Shown: positions 47,401 through 60,942, counted from the first letter of the stretch. The stretch is 64,000 bases of DNA from Bradysia coprophila (GCF_014529535.1 NW_023503632.1:1116001-1180000); one strand, 5' to 3'. Notes: a model not told the origin generated them from the letters alone. Translations and numbers: made by a program.

Positions 47401-48645
47401 CTACGTTTTTTTTTGAAAAATCAACTTTAGGTCAGTTTGTTGTTCAGTGACTGACAACATTGCCTAGTGAATTTACTTCAAGTCATTTCGTTTAGATCAG
47501 TTTTCGAGTTTCGGTTTGTGATGTTGTGCAAAATGTTTTTGTTCGCTGTTTGTTGTGTGGACGCGGTGAGTTGCTGTGAATTTTCCTTTGTTTTTTTGTG
47601 CGAATTTTCTCTGTGAATGAACTGATCTGTTTTTGCTACGATCTGATGGTTTTTACTTCGAAGTAGCTTTCCGTCATAGTCCGAATTTTCCATCTGTAGA
47701 TGGCTGTAGATGGTAGACTTTCAGCACTTGTTCAATTGAAAGTTTTACAGCTGTCTTGGGAAGGGATCAGTGGAAACAACTGATGATGGTTAGATCACGC
47801 TAGTCGCTGAGCGCCACTGAATCCCGAGGTCGAAACAGCGTCTCTGCTTCACTGTTTTTCACTTCACGTGATCAAGCTGGGTAAGGGAAGAGCTGTTTGC
47901 TCTGTTTGTTTGCTTTTTGACTCGCTTTAGTATTAATAGCCTCGCGCTGTGGGTGAGTTCCAGTGTTGCATTTGGTCCGTTGCCAAATCGCAACGTAAAA
48001 AATACCGTATGCTCAGTAACAAGAGTATCAAATCATCCTAGTGAATAATGTTGAGTAGTTAGTTATCTGTGCCACCGAGTGATAAATCCTTTTTAGGCAC
48101 TTCGCACTTGATGTATCGATTGTCGCTCGAGGTCGTAAGCCGAGTGCGACAATACACAACGTGTGCCTAAAAGTAGCTTGTTTGTTGGATTTCTCATTTT
48201 CATACGTTATTCGACGCTTGATTTTTTTGTGGGTTTGCGTCGAGGCATAGCTTTCTTTAAATGGAAACATTTTTGTGAAATACAAGAAAACGTAGTCATT
48301 TTAAAAAAAGATGTCACTGGCATCGAACTTATGTGCTAGGCCGCGCGTATGAATTGCATTACCTCCTCACTATATTTACCTTGGTGTTTTCTTCGCCGTC
48401 GACGATAAAGACAATAAAGACGGGATTTGTTTTACGGAATTAATTTCTTTTTCTCTTGATATAATTAACAAATTCCAGATTTGCATTTATCGATAACAAA
48501 GATTTGGGTTTTTTCTTTTCGATAAATAAAAGTCTCGAAAATGGATCTCCGTGATGGGGAGACAGCTCAAAATTCATATCCTGGCAATAATAATGTTAAA
48601 AAAATGATTAGTATTTAGTGTACATCTCGTCCGGCATTATCATCA
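47401..48645. other. Intergenic, one hairpin, no gene
   Basis: A hairpin at about 48093-48172 pairs TTTTAGGCAC...TTGTCGCTCGAGG with CGAGTGCGACAA...GTGCCTAAAA. ACAATAAAGACAATAAAG is at about 48410. Nothing else was recognised. Confidence 0.5.
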
Positions 48646-49976
48646 TTAACCCATGCATTGCCTCCACGACTCCTCATTACATTGCAAATGGTCCTTGTCC
48701 CATGCGGTATTCTCGGGACAAGATGTTGCGATCGGCATGCGCTCAATGCATATGTAATATTTCCGGCAATCGCTTTCGTGTGCAATGAAAGCTTGTGTGT
48801 CAGGACAGGCTAAAAGTACATTTTTTCTATCTTATTAAACTGAGAAAAATCAGATCAGTGAGAATCGTTACTGATATCATTTCCTGGTACCACTGACGGT
48901 GCTGGCGACGAAGCATCGGCAGCAACATATTTGCATTCGTCCTGTACGTATTCCACAGTCTGTCCACGAGATGAGCAAACCATTTTACCGAAATTATTCG
49001 TCGGATTATCCGAATAACATATTGCAGCTAGAGGGAAATTGCATCGATTGTGAAGGTAGTCCCAGTAAACGCCCTCACCGCATTCGTGTGGATGGATACG
49101 ATAATTTTCACAGATAAAGTACATTTCGCAGTTACGTGGATGCGGGGCGAAATAGAATTCCGGATCCATACAATGGAAAATGTTTGGACTTATTTCCACC
49201 AGTCCTGGGTAGACCACATCTGTTTCGTTGTACACCGGATGTGACGGAGTTACTACTACAGGTTTACTGCTTGTATATTCGGGATTGATGGTAGGTCGAA
49301 ACGGAACATCTGTGTTTTGTGATGGAGATTGAGTCAAAATTGTGGTTGGTACTTCTGTTTGAGGAGAAAGGGTGGTTGGTGCTTCTGTTTGCGGATTATC
49401 GGTGGTTGGTGCTTCTGTTTGTGGAGAGTTGGTGGTCGGCTTTTCTGGTTCTGGAGCCTGGGTGGTTGCTTTTTCTGTTTGATGGGAAAGCGTGGTCGGT
49501 ATGTCTCTTTCAGGTAACTTTGTGAAAGAAAAATAATTAAAATCATTTCCACTGCCTTTTGAGATTACATTCAAATCGTTAGTACCGCATTCCGATCACA
49601 ATTCACCCGATCTTCCCAATTACATGCCCGTTTCGAGTGATCGTATAACAGGCCTCCAGGACATTCAAAAAATTTCGTTTCGCCGAAATTACACACAAAA
49701 AATGAACTACAATCATCGAGATTTGGAAGATGTTCGCCATTCTTTCGTCCGTTGCAAATCTACAGAGTTTTAAAGAGGTCGATGTAGGAAGACAGTATTC
49801 CACTTTACAATGTTCAAACACTTAAGCACTCATTCAACACTCACATCTGCACAGGTTTGTGATGCTAAAAGCATTAATCCAATGGCGATTGCCTCGAAAA
49901 CTGTGGGAAATGACAAAAAATAAATAATTTTCTGAGGCACTTCCGTTCAAAAGCTTCAATTTCTAGTACCAATCAT
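48646..49976 (-). CDS. Secreted protein with three chitin-binding peritrophin-A domains
   Basis: Chitin-binding type 2 (CBM14) protein, probably of peritrophic matrix or cuticle. Minus-strand exons 49976-49970, 49900-49845, 49759-49586, 49517-48872 and 48809-48646 join in frame to 348 residues. Exon 1 supplies only MI plus one base; with exon 2 it makes the signal peptide MIVFEAIAIGLMLLASQTCA. Domain 1 (about 22-78) starts ICNGRKNGEHLPNLDDC. A Thr/Pro linker with QTEAPTT units follows (about 80-180). Domain 2 (about 195-236) contains HCMDPEFYFAPHPRNCEMYF. Domain 3 (about 296-346) starts CPDTQAFIAHESDCRKYYIC. Each has six cysteines in family spacing. Two donors are GTACT rather than GTAAG, at the 7-nt exon and after domain 1. 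The last splice (ATCA then GTAACG) restores domain 3; without it the frame stops at 48855. Confidence 0.92.
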
Positions 49977-50783
49977 TTTCGTTGAACTTAATTTCTTCTT
50001 CCTTTGCTGTGATAGAACTGCTATATTACCAAAAATCAAGGAAAAACTAAATGTCCTATCTTATCAATCGTAGTCTTTTATATAGAAACGATTGGATGCA
50101 ATCAGAACCATAATCTGGATTGTAATCTTAATTGTATATATGGCGCTTTTAACACATTTGTTATGTCGGAACTTAAAATGTTTCTACAATTAAGTTTTTT
50201 GTTTTGTTTTATTTGTTTTCTTTTACTTAACACAAATAATTCGTTTATGTTATCGTTGGTTCAATGTAAACTGGAGATATAAATACTCGCGCAAAATATA
50301 TGTTGATAGATAGTCAATAGTCATGGATCCATACAGTTGAATGATGAAGGTTGAATTTACAAATTTCATTCAATTTTTCGCATTTTTCGGAGAATTTCTT
50401 TTTATTAATAAAATTTGTGCGCAAAAAATGTCCTTCATTTCGCAGATTTAGGTCACCTGAGTAGATAGATATATACTGGTTCTGTAAGTACGTTCGTAGG
50501 TGTATAAGTGACATCATTAGTCTTGATTTCCACTTACGAAAAAGCTCTCCGTTTAATCTTTAAACAATAGAAAGGAGGCGTGGTCCAGCTTAACAGAGAG
50601 CAATGACGTGCTTTCTTTGTAAGTGCAATCGACAGCCTTAGATCTGTCGGTGTATAAGTTGTTCATAAATAAGTACGGCTATATTTGAACTGTATGGACG
50701 GTATACGTCACTAAAATACGAAGATTTTTTTATAAAATTAATTTTACAATAATAAACCCATTTCGTCATTTTTTACAGCGATA
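49977..50783. other. Intergenic upstream of the chitin-binding gene
   Basis: It holds the likely promoter of the minus-strand gene. At 50524-50640 a weak inverted pair, TTGATTTCCACTTACGAAAA ... CTTTCTTTGTAAGTGCAATC, resembles a decayed copy of the 14606 MITE family. Confidence 0.45.
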
Positions 50784-51130
50784 CATCATTTTCATGACCT
50801 TGTAAACGTCAGACACGATCCCAGCTGTCAGACATGTCGAAAAATATTGAATGAATATGTTTGTTCCAAATAACTGTAAACTCGAACTTTGACAACACGA
50901 TTTCATCCACAGAGTTGAACAGAGTTGGCTTCTGTGGATTACGTTCGGTTGTTTTCGGCCTGTCAAAATTCGTTTTTACCGTACGATGGAAGAAACCTAT
51001 TGAACGAATGATTTTCATGTCAAAACCAGTAAATTGAACGCAGTTAACAACAAATAAATGGAGGTTAAACACTACTTGAGGAAAAATTAGGTGGAGTTAC
51101 GTTGAAGAGTACCGTATAATGAAAATGATG
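50784..51130. mobile_element. MITE with ATCATTTTCAT ends, long copy
   Basis: CATCATTTTCATGACCTTGT at the left and CCGTATAATGAAAATGATG at the right. GTAAACGTCAGACACGATCC is shared with the shorter copy at 56699-56855. Confidence 0.8.
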
Positions 51131-51478
51131 GCTAGAACTATATGTTTGGTCACATTTTGGATTAATAGAATGACGCGTGTGCAAATAACGTATATCCTTG
51201 GGCTAAAAAAAATTTCTACTCGAAAATCGGTCCTTCCAATCGAGATCGAAAATTGAAAAATTAGCGAGGTGAGTACGAAAGGAAAGGTGAGTACACAACT
51301 CGAAGCGAATCGATATCTTTTGTAGGAAAATAAAAAATTAGCCTTGACGTTGAACTATAACAGTGATCAAACGAAAATGTTCAATCGCTTCGCTGGCGAT
51401 TTCAGGTTTTAAAAAGTCGATTTTCTTCACTCCATTTACGTTGAAATAAGCTTTAGTCTCGCTCCGCTCGCGTTTTTT
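51131..51478. other. Intergenic, nothing recognised
   Basis: No gene or repeat could be named. It ends in the T6 run that is the target of the next element. Confidence 0.4.
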
Positions 51479-53293
51479 AGCCCCGTACGAAGTACAAAGG
51501 GGCTTATAGGATTACGATGCCGTGTGTAATTGATGGAATTCGAAGCAGACGGTAAGGACAAAGTGTTTGCCTATGTTCATAGATGACGAATCTGCAATAA
51601 AAATTTTGTCTGTCCGTCTGTCCGTCTGTCACGTCGATATCTTGAGTAAATCAAATCCGATTTCAAAAATTTTTTTTTCCCTGAAAGATAGTCGAAATAG
51701 TGAGGCTAAGTTCGAAGATGGGCATATTCGGGTCGGCCCTTCGTGAGTTAGGGCCACCTAAGTGATTTAAGGTCTTTTGGTGATATTTATGGCAAATCCA
51801 GGAAAAAAAAGTTTTTTAAAATCGGGTGAGTGGACCGTGAGTTAGGGCCTTAGAAGTGAAATGCTACTAGGGCCCTATGTGTATTTTACATATAACTCGA
51901 GTAAATTTCATTCGTTTTTCGTAATTTTTGTTTGATTTGGAATGCCGAATAGAACGTTGTTGAAAAAAAATTAAATTTGGGTCCTTGGCCTAAGGCCGCT
52001 ACTAGGGCCCTATGTGTATTTCACATATAACTCGAGTATATTTCATCCGTTTTTCGTAATTTTTGTTTCATTTGGAAGGTAATCAAAGGCCGAATAGAAT
52101 GTTGTTGAAAAAAAAATTAAATTTGGGTCCTCGGACTGAGGCCGATACTAGGGCCCTATGTGTATTTTACATATAACTCGAGCAAATTTCATTCGTTTTT
52201 CGTAATTTTTGTTTCATTTGGAAGGTAATCAAAGGCCGAATAGAATGTTGTTGTAAAAAAATTAAATTTGGGTCCTTGGACTAAGGCCACTACTAGGGCC
52301 CTATGTGTATTTTACATACAACTCGAGCAAATTTCATCCGTTTTTCGTAATTTTTGTTTCATTTGGGAGGTAATCAAAGGCCGAATAGAATGTAGTTGAA
52401 AAAAAAATTAAATTTGGGTCCTTGGACTAAGGCCACTACTAGGGCCCTATGTGTATTTTACATACAACTCGAGCAAATTTCATTCGTTTTTCGTAATTTT
52501 TGTTTCATTTGGAAGGTAATCAAAGGCCGAATAGAATGTAGTTGAAAAAAAAATTAAATTTGTGTCCTCGGACTGAGGCCGATACTAGGGCCCTATGTGT
52601 ATTTTACATATAACTCGAGCAAATTTCATCCGTTTTTCGTAATTTTTGTTTCATTTGGAAGGGAGGTAATCAAAGGCCGAATAGAATGTTGTTGTAAAAA
52701 AATTAAATTTGGGTCCTTGGACTAAGGCCACTACTAGGGCCCTATGTGTATTTTACATACAACTCGAGCAAATTTCATCCGTTTTTCGTAATTTTTGTTT
52801 CATTTGGGAGGTAATCAAAGGCCGAATAGAATGTAGTTGAAAAAAAAATTAAATTTGTGTCCTCGGACTGAGGCCGATACTAGGGCCCTATGTGTATTTT
52901 ACATATAACTCGAGCAAATTTCATCCGTTTTTCGTAATTTTTGTTTCATTTGGAAGGTAATCAAAGGCCGAATAGAATGTAGTTGAAAAAAATTTTAAAT
53001 TTGGGTCCTCGGACTGAGGCCGATACTAGGCCCTTCAAAAAAATAAAATTTTAGGGCGATTTGAAATTTTTGTTTTATTTGAAAGGAACGTCGTACGGGG
53101 CTTCGTAATTGCGCTATGCGCAATTTGTAAGATGTACATATTACATAATAATTTTACTTTAACTACATTAACCGGCGCAATAGGCTTACGGTCAAAGTAG
53201 GGTGACAGACGCACTAGGGTCACGTACGCAATAGATATACGGGTTTGTACGGGGCTCAGTCGCAGCAAACGCTCCGACTGTTCTGATGGCTCG
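51479..53293 (-). mobile_element. A5/T5-targeting element, inverted copy with 8 internal units
   Basis: It begins AGCCCCGTACGAAGTAC after TTTTTT (51473-51478) and ends with the complement of the family 5' end (CAGAACAGTCGGAGCG) at 53293, before TTTT. About eight tandem units of roughly 140-150 bp with CTAGGGCCCTATGTGTATTT fill 51870-53030. The TTGCGCTATGCGCAA palindrome (about 53109) and 17-bp subterminal units (53170-53240) are kept. The sequence is a distinct subfamily from the 7069 copies. Confidence 0.88.
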
Positions 53294-54054
53294 TTTTCTT
53301 GATAAGTACATTTTCATTCAAGGTTCCATTCACAGAATTTTTCGCATTATCGAAAAGTTACGGTGAAATGAGCCTTATGCGTTCAGAAACCTTAAGGAAG
53401 ATTTACATAGGTACGTTGCTCCAGTAAGATTGAAAATTGATATTCTTTTCCAAGACATTTCCCAACATTTTTACCAGGAAATGCCAATATTGTTACGGGT
53501 AAATCGGATTTAGATACCGAAAAGATTTTTTTTTGTTTTTGAATGCTCCGTCGAGTTTTGAAGTTAGCAGTTTTACCTGATCATCACGATTTAAGGCTCT
53601 GCCTCTTTTGTTGAACTAGAGTGCAAACACATTAGTTGTTTCGCATCGAATGTCTGCACTGGAGTCATGTGGTGGTTTCTTCTATTTTCAATTGAATGCA
53701 TGAAACAAGCAGTGTCATTTAAACATAAATTTTAATTATTCTTAAAATTAGTAACGACACAAGATTTTTTAAAATGAAATAATTAATTTTGACTTGAATC
53801 ATTGAAACGATTAGACTAAAATAAATTTCATTCTTGGTTTGTAAACGATTAAAATTAAAGAGGAGTGCAATAGATGGATGAATGTTGTAGGTTTTTATAT
53901 CGATAGATAGACCATTAAAAATAATACGATAAAAGGGGCAAGTAAAATGATTGTTTAAGTAGTCTGCATGTCTAATGCATTTATCTCATAATAAAAAACA
54001 AAAATGCAAAAGAAATAGAATGAATCGAGATAGTCAATTCAACAACTAATAAAT
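53294..54054. other. Rab4 3' flank, no gene seen
   Basis: AT-rich. The last 300 bp before 54055 are probably the Rab4 3' UTR (minus strand). No canonical AATAAA was found in it. Confidence 0.4.
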
Positions 54055-55679
<1,625 letters not shown>

Positions 55680-55974
55680 TTTCTGCACGGCTTTTCAATG
55701 TCGATGTGTAGAACTGTAGTCCAATTATTAGATTACATTTAAAGCGACGACAATGATCAATAACTAATTTACAAAACAATTTTAAAATTCAATTTGCGTT
55801 GCGATAACATGAATGTTGTTTTGACGTTTAGTTTCTGCCATTTTGAATTCAGTGTTGTCAGATCTTTACTTTGTTTGAAGAACCATGTGACCATATGTTG
55901 TACAGCGGGGGAAGTTACTACCAAATTATATAAACACTGATGCAATGAAAGATACTCTATCTATATATGTCAAA

Positions 55975-56085
55975 ATTGGTATGGAGCAGAAGAAATAGTG
56001 ATTTCATATACACAAACTCACCTCTCAATGATTTTCATTGAAAGGTGAGTCTGTTTATATGAAATCGCTATTTCCTCCGATTTGT
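55975..56085. mobile_element. Hairpin element, AAATAGYGATTTCATATA arms
   Basis: AGAAATAGTGATTTCATATA pairs with TATATGAAATCGCTATTTCC. An inner stem CTCACCTCTCAATGA / TCATTGAAAGGTGAG has a 6-bp loop. It directly abuts the next MITE. Confidence 0.78.
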
Positions 56086-56088
56086 ATA

Positions 56089-56382
56089 GATCATCTTCAA
56101 GGACGTTTGAAATGCCATCCACATCGTTTTTTACACAGGATTTAAAATTTAGTACTCAAATGGCAGCTCTTTTTCGACATAAAGAAAAGATCTCGTTCAG
56201 GAACTAAAAATTCGTTACCCAAAGTGAAGATTTTGACAATTTTTATATGATAGAAGTGTCAAAATCGTCACCAGTGAAACTTAACGAAGAGTTTCTGAAC
56301 GAGCTCAAAAGTTTGTGTTTAACAGAACACAACGAAACTAATCTGAGGTTACGTTTGAAAGTACCGTAACCTGAAGATGATC
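56089..56382. mobile_element. TA-flanked MITE with GATCATCTTCA ends, full copy
   Basis: GATCATCTTCAAGGACG at the left and TAACCTGAAGATGATC at the right are each flanked by TA. The 10884-11007 copy is an internally shortened relative in the other orientation. Interior sequence contains no gene. Confidence 0.82.
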
Positions 56383-56698
56383 TATGGATGGGTCCTTATA
56401 TTTTTGTGTGAAACTAGTTTCGTTTTGTTGCACACATATTGAATGAAGGATATGACACTCCTATAACTAAAGGTGTTATCGAAAAGCTCCTCAAAAGTGG
56501 ATGCTTTCGCACTAATTTATTTCACCGGAAACGTACACACATTTAAACTAAAGCGTTTCCGTTAAAACGTAATTTTTAAGATTACCGTCGTCATTTTATT
56601 TCTACTGTATGATACAGTCTGTAACATCGCTTCTGTCACATCAAGCGACAATATTGTAGTTTGTTCACATGATTGACCATAATAAATTTTTCATAATA

Positions 56699-56855
56699 GA
56701 TCATTTTCATGACCTTGTAAACGTCAGACACGATCCCAACTGTCAGACATGTCGAAAAATATCGAATGAATTGAACGAACGTTTTTCATATAAAAATCAG
56801 TAAATTGAACGCAGTTAACGTCAATTGTATAACGTACCGTATAATGAAAATGATC
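56699..56855. mobile_element. TA-flanked MITE with GATCATTTTCAT ends, short copy
   Basis: GATCATTTTCAT and ATGAAAATGATC are exact inverted ends, each flanked by TA. It lacks about 190 bp found in the 50784-51130 copy. Confidence 0.85.
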
Positions 56856-56910
56856 TATTTCATTGGCTTCCACGAATATTTTAAGTAAACCGTTGATTGC
56901 AATGTTAAAA

Positions 56911-58002
56911 CGAGCCATCAGAACAGTCGGAGCGTTTGCTGCGACTGAGCCCCGTACAAACCCGTATATCTATTGCGTACGTGACCCTAGTGCGTCTGTC
57001 ACCCTACTTTGACCGTAAGCCTATTGCGCCGGTTAATGTAGTTAAAGTAAAATTATTATGTAATGTGTACATCTTCCTTTCAAATGAAACAAAAATTTCA
57101 AATCGTCCTAAAATTTTAATTTATTGACTATAAATACACATAGGGCCTAGTATCGGCCTCAGTCCGAGGACCCAAACTGATTTGATTACCTTCCAATTGA
57201 AACAAAAATTACGAAAAACGGATGAAATTTGCTCGAGTTATATGTAAAATACACATAGGGCCCTAGTATCGGCCTTAGTCCAAGGACCCAAATTTAACAA
57301 TTTTTTCAACAACATTCTATTCGGCCTTCGATTACCTTCCAAATAAAACAAAAATTACAAAAAACGGATGAAATTTGCTCGAGTTATATGTAAAATACAC
57401 ATAGGGCCCTAGTAGCGGCCTTAGTCCAAGGACCCAAATTTAATTTTTTTCAACAACATTCTATTCGGCCTTCGATTACCTTCCAAATCAAACAAAAATT
57501 ACGAAAAACGAATGAAATTTACTCGAGTTCTATGTAAAATACATATAGGGCCCTAGTAGCCTTTCACTTCTAAGGCCCTAACTCACGGTCCACTCACCCG
57601 ATTTTAAAAAAACTTTTTTTTTCCTGGATTGGTATTGACAATACCTATCATTTGCCGTGTCATTTACATTTCCATCGTTTATTTTGCCATAAATATCACC
57701 AAAAGACCTTAAATCACTTAGGTGGCCCTAACTGACGAAGGGCCGACCCGAATATGCCCATCTTCGAACTTAGCCTCACTATTTCGACTATCTTTCAGGG
57801 AAAAAAAAATTTGAAATCGGATTTGATTTACTCAAGATATTGACGTGACGGACAGACGGACAGACAGACAGACAAAATTTTTATTGCGGATTCGTCATCT
57901 ATGAACATAGGCAAACACTTTGCCCTTACCGTCTGCTTCGAATTCCATCAATTACACACGGCATCGTAATCCTATAAGCCCCTTTGTACTTCGTACGGGG
58001 CT
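56911..58002 (+). mobile_element. A5/T5-targeting element, forward copy with 3 internal units
   Basis: It begins CGAGCCATCAGAACAGTCGG after AAAA (56907-56910) and ends TCGTACGGGGCT at 58002 before AAAAA. Three units of about 145 bp with ACATAGGGCCCTAGTAGCGG lie at 57130-57550. A CAGACGGA run and GGCAAACACTTTGCCCTTAC precede the 3' end. It belongs to the same subfamily as 51479-53293 but with fewer units. Confidence 0.88.
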
Positions 58003-58265
58003 AAAAACAAAAGAAGCTCATTTCCGCACAAAATCTGAATCAAATCACATCGAAATTATTACAATTTTCACAACTGACACCAAATTTTTGTGTTGGTGAT
58101 TTGACGTTTCAAAAACAATGCTCATGTTACGATTAACCACTTCAACGACGATTTTCTTCGTTAAACCATATTTGACTAAGTTCAGAGTGGATGCGATTTG
58201 GGTGTGAAATTGAGTGGGAAGTGCTTTTTTCATAGATTTTCTTTTTGTAAAATCTTTTAAATGAG

Positions 58266-58534
58266 TAAAGGTCGGAACAGATCAGATTAATCTGAAAAAT
58301 TTGTATGAAAATTTCAGGAAATTTCAAAAAATTTTCAGATCAATCTGAAAAATTTCAGATCAGATTGAAAAAATTCAGATTTTCAGATTTCAGTTTGAAT
58401 TCAGATTTGACCTGAAATTTTCAGATTCAGATCAGATAAATTTTAAATCCATCTGAACCTGAACTGAATCTGAACATTTCAGATCGTCTTTTTTCAGTTT
58501 CAGATCAGATAAAAGTGATCTGTTCCGAACTTTA
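58266..58534. mobile_element. hAT-like MITE filled with TCAGATT repeats
   Basis: Ends TAAAGGTCGGAACAGATCA and TGATCTGTTCCGAACTTTA are inverted with one difference. They are flanked by an exact 8-bp duplication TAAATGAG (58258-58265 and 58535-58542). The interior is almost only TCAGATT, TCTGAA and AATTTCAG words. Confidence 0.9.
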
Positions 58535-58542
58535 TAAATGAG

Positions 58543-59687
58543 ACAATATTTTGAGAATGCCCGATGTACGAGTTACTTATTTTTCTTGTTTCTGCTGATC
58601 TGTGAAAAAAAAAATCGATCCTCGGAATAACAAGGAATGCTAAGAAGTGCTTGTACAAACGGAACTTAACGTACGCTCATCTGCATTCTCTGTAGACAGA
58701 GAACCAGGCGCTCAAAATCCAACCCATACATTATTGACAGCACACTCAAAACAGAAAAATGCGCATCCAAGGGGTGGTTGATTAGCGAATTCACTTGAAT
58801 ACAGTTTCATTGATTTTTTATCTGACTTTATTCAATGAATCTGTATCGGCGATGGTACAACTCTTTAATTTGAGGACTTTTGTGCTGACAAGTTGTGTTT
58901 ATCTAATTTTATATTTCAAAAGAAATTGTATAAACAGAACTTGTACCCTCCCTTATTCGTTTGTGTCAAGTTGCAGGAAGTGGTGAGATGAGTACGATAC
59001 GTTCGATACAGAGAAATGATAAGTTGGTACGCCTGTGGCTTATCATTTCTCTGGTTCGATACTTAGCAGGTGCAACAACGTTAGTCCTAAGAAAAAATGT
59101 TGATGGCAATATTACAAAAATGAATTCAAATGGTTTGCATTAGCTTCAGTGTTTACCGCGGTCCCTCATCTAATACTTTATATCCATTAGGGGTGGTCGA
59201 TCTCCTGGGACGCGAAAGAAATCGGTCCACAAAAAATTGTAGAGGTCTATTTTTCAGACTACAGTCCGGAACTTCTTCAGGTGGCGAAAAGTCAAGAACT
59301 CAACATTTTCTAGTAGCCGTACTTTCGTACATTAGCTTTGAGCTTTAAGACACCTTCAATGAAGATTGTTCATCCCACTTTTGGTAATTTCTACTCAATG
59401 CATTCCACGTATACATACGAGTGGTAATGCTAGAAGTCATACCAATTGCAAAACTGCTCATCAGGTTCTTCGACCTTGTTCTTAATACCTAACTGATAAA
59501 TTTTGGCTGACTTTGGCTAATTTTTGGCTAACCTTAAGTTAATCAAATTATCTTATTTGAGACTCAATCAATTCAAACCTCTGTAAGTGCCAATCTGTAA
59601 TACAGTGATTCATGAGCATATCTTGTTTTAACCAGGGTAAAACTACATCTGCCTTGGATTTTACCAGAGTCTCTGATTTTGGTCGTA
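58543..59687. other. Intergenic with one small hairpin
   Basis: At 58998-59058, TCGATACAGAGAAATGATAA pairs with TTATCATTTCTCTGGTTCGA. Short open frames around 58795-59348 are unrecognised and I do not call them genes. Confidence 0.45.
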
Positions 59688-59828
59688 CAGCTGAATTTTT
59701 TTATAAAAATAATTTTGACAGACAGGCTTGTATGGAAATCCAACATAACAACGAATTTTTTTTTGAATTTTCATACAAAATTCAAATTTTTAACGGTCAA
59801 AAATTATTTTTATAAAAAAATTCAGTTG
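59688..59828. mobile_element. TA-flanked palindromic MITE
   Basis: CAGCTGAATTTTTTTATAAA and TTTATAAAAAAATTCAGTTG are inverted and flanked by TA on both sides. The inner part pairs TTTTGACAGA with AACGGTCAAAA loosely. 141 bp. Confidence 0.8.
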
Positions 59829-60613
59829 TACATACTATTTGACACAATTAGCTTTAGTGCTGGAGTTTTTAGTATTTATTTTATTGAAATGAAACAATTT
59901 GAAGTTAGGATGTGCACTGTGAATATTTCCGGAAATCGTATTGATCTGTGTTCAATATTTGTCATTTGCCCACTTGTTAATTTCTCTCTCGCGTTTAGAG
60001 CTTACACCAAAAATTATTTGGCACGTAACCAATTTTCCGAAGATAATAAATTTTTCTTCAACATTAATGCTTTTTAGCTTGACCCAAACAAAATGTTTTT
60101 TTTTGTTTGTTAATGAAATCGTAAATTTGAACACACATAATGATGATGATGTCAAGAGTAGAATCCGTGTGTACAATTTTGTATAAGGTGGGAAAAAACA
60201 AAAGAAAAATGAAAAACATTGTAATTGGTGTAGTGGGTACACAAACTTTGATTGATGTTTTCTGTTAGAAAAATGAGATGCTAATTTCAGCTAGAAAAAT
60301 TTTAAATTCATTATTAACTCAACTCAACTCAAGTCGACGTGATTTTGGCCCTCTATGTGACTTACGTCACAATTAGCTTCGGTGCTATTTAGAGCATTGT
60401 AGTTAACCATTCACAGACGGAATTCATAGTTTAGTTATCGAGTCAGTTAATCGATTTGATCTAAGTATTTTTGCCAGATTTTAATAAAATCTTTCACTTT
60501 GTTTGTTTTGACATTTTGCTATTTAATGTGAAGTTAGACAAAGCTGGTAAATAAATATAGTATTCGTCGACGTAATAATGGTCATGGTAAAAAAAAACAT
60601 TTCCACGTTTCAT

Positions 60614-60800
60614 GATACGAAAACAGACGAAATCACGCGCCGAAAGTTATCGGAAACCATAGTTTTTTAGTTCTCTCTGAGCAGACCTTGTAAACAGATC
60701 TAGGGGATACGAAAACAGACGAAATCACGCGCCGAAAGTTATCGGAAACCATAGTTTTTTAGTTCTCTCTGAGCAGACCTTGTAAACAGATCTAGGGGAT
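60614..60800. repeat. 102-bp direct tandem duplication
   Basis: The block GATACGAAAACAGACGAAAT ... TTGTAAACAGATCTAGGG occurs at 60614 and again at 60716, identical by eye. Confidence 0.95.
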
Positions 60801-60815
60801 GATGTTTTAAAGGTG

Positions 60816-60930
60816 CAAGCACAGTTCACCGTTTTGGGTCTTCGTTTAGATATTGCGCATGCTCACAGAGAGAATTTTCTCTCTGCGCATGCGTATTGTC
60901 TAAAGGGAGACCCAAAACGGTGAACTACGA
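60816..60930. mobile_element. Hairpin MITE, GTTCACCGTTTTGGGTC arms
   Basis: GTTCACCGTTTTGGGTCT and AGACCCAAAACGGTGAAC are inverted. The inner ATTGCGCATGCTCACAGAGA / TCTCTGCGCATGCGTAT completes a nearly full-length stem. Confidence 0.85.
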
Positions 60931-60942
60931 TTGCAGCTTATG

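Noticed and set aside
48305-48375. tRNA-like B-box GTTCGATGCC on the minus strand
   Set aside because: No A-box at the right distance and no cloverleaf could be drawn. It could be a decayed SINE, but nothing supports a functional tRNA.
49319-49525. Trp/Leu-rich plus-strand frames over the chitin-binding gene
   Set aside because: They are the complement of the Thr/Pro linker repeats.
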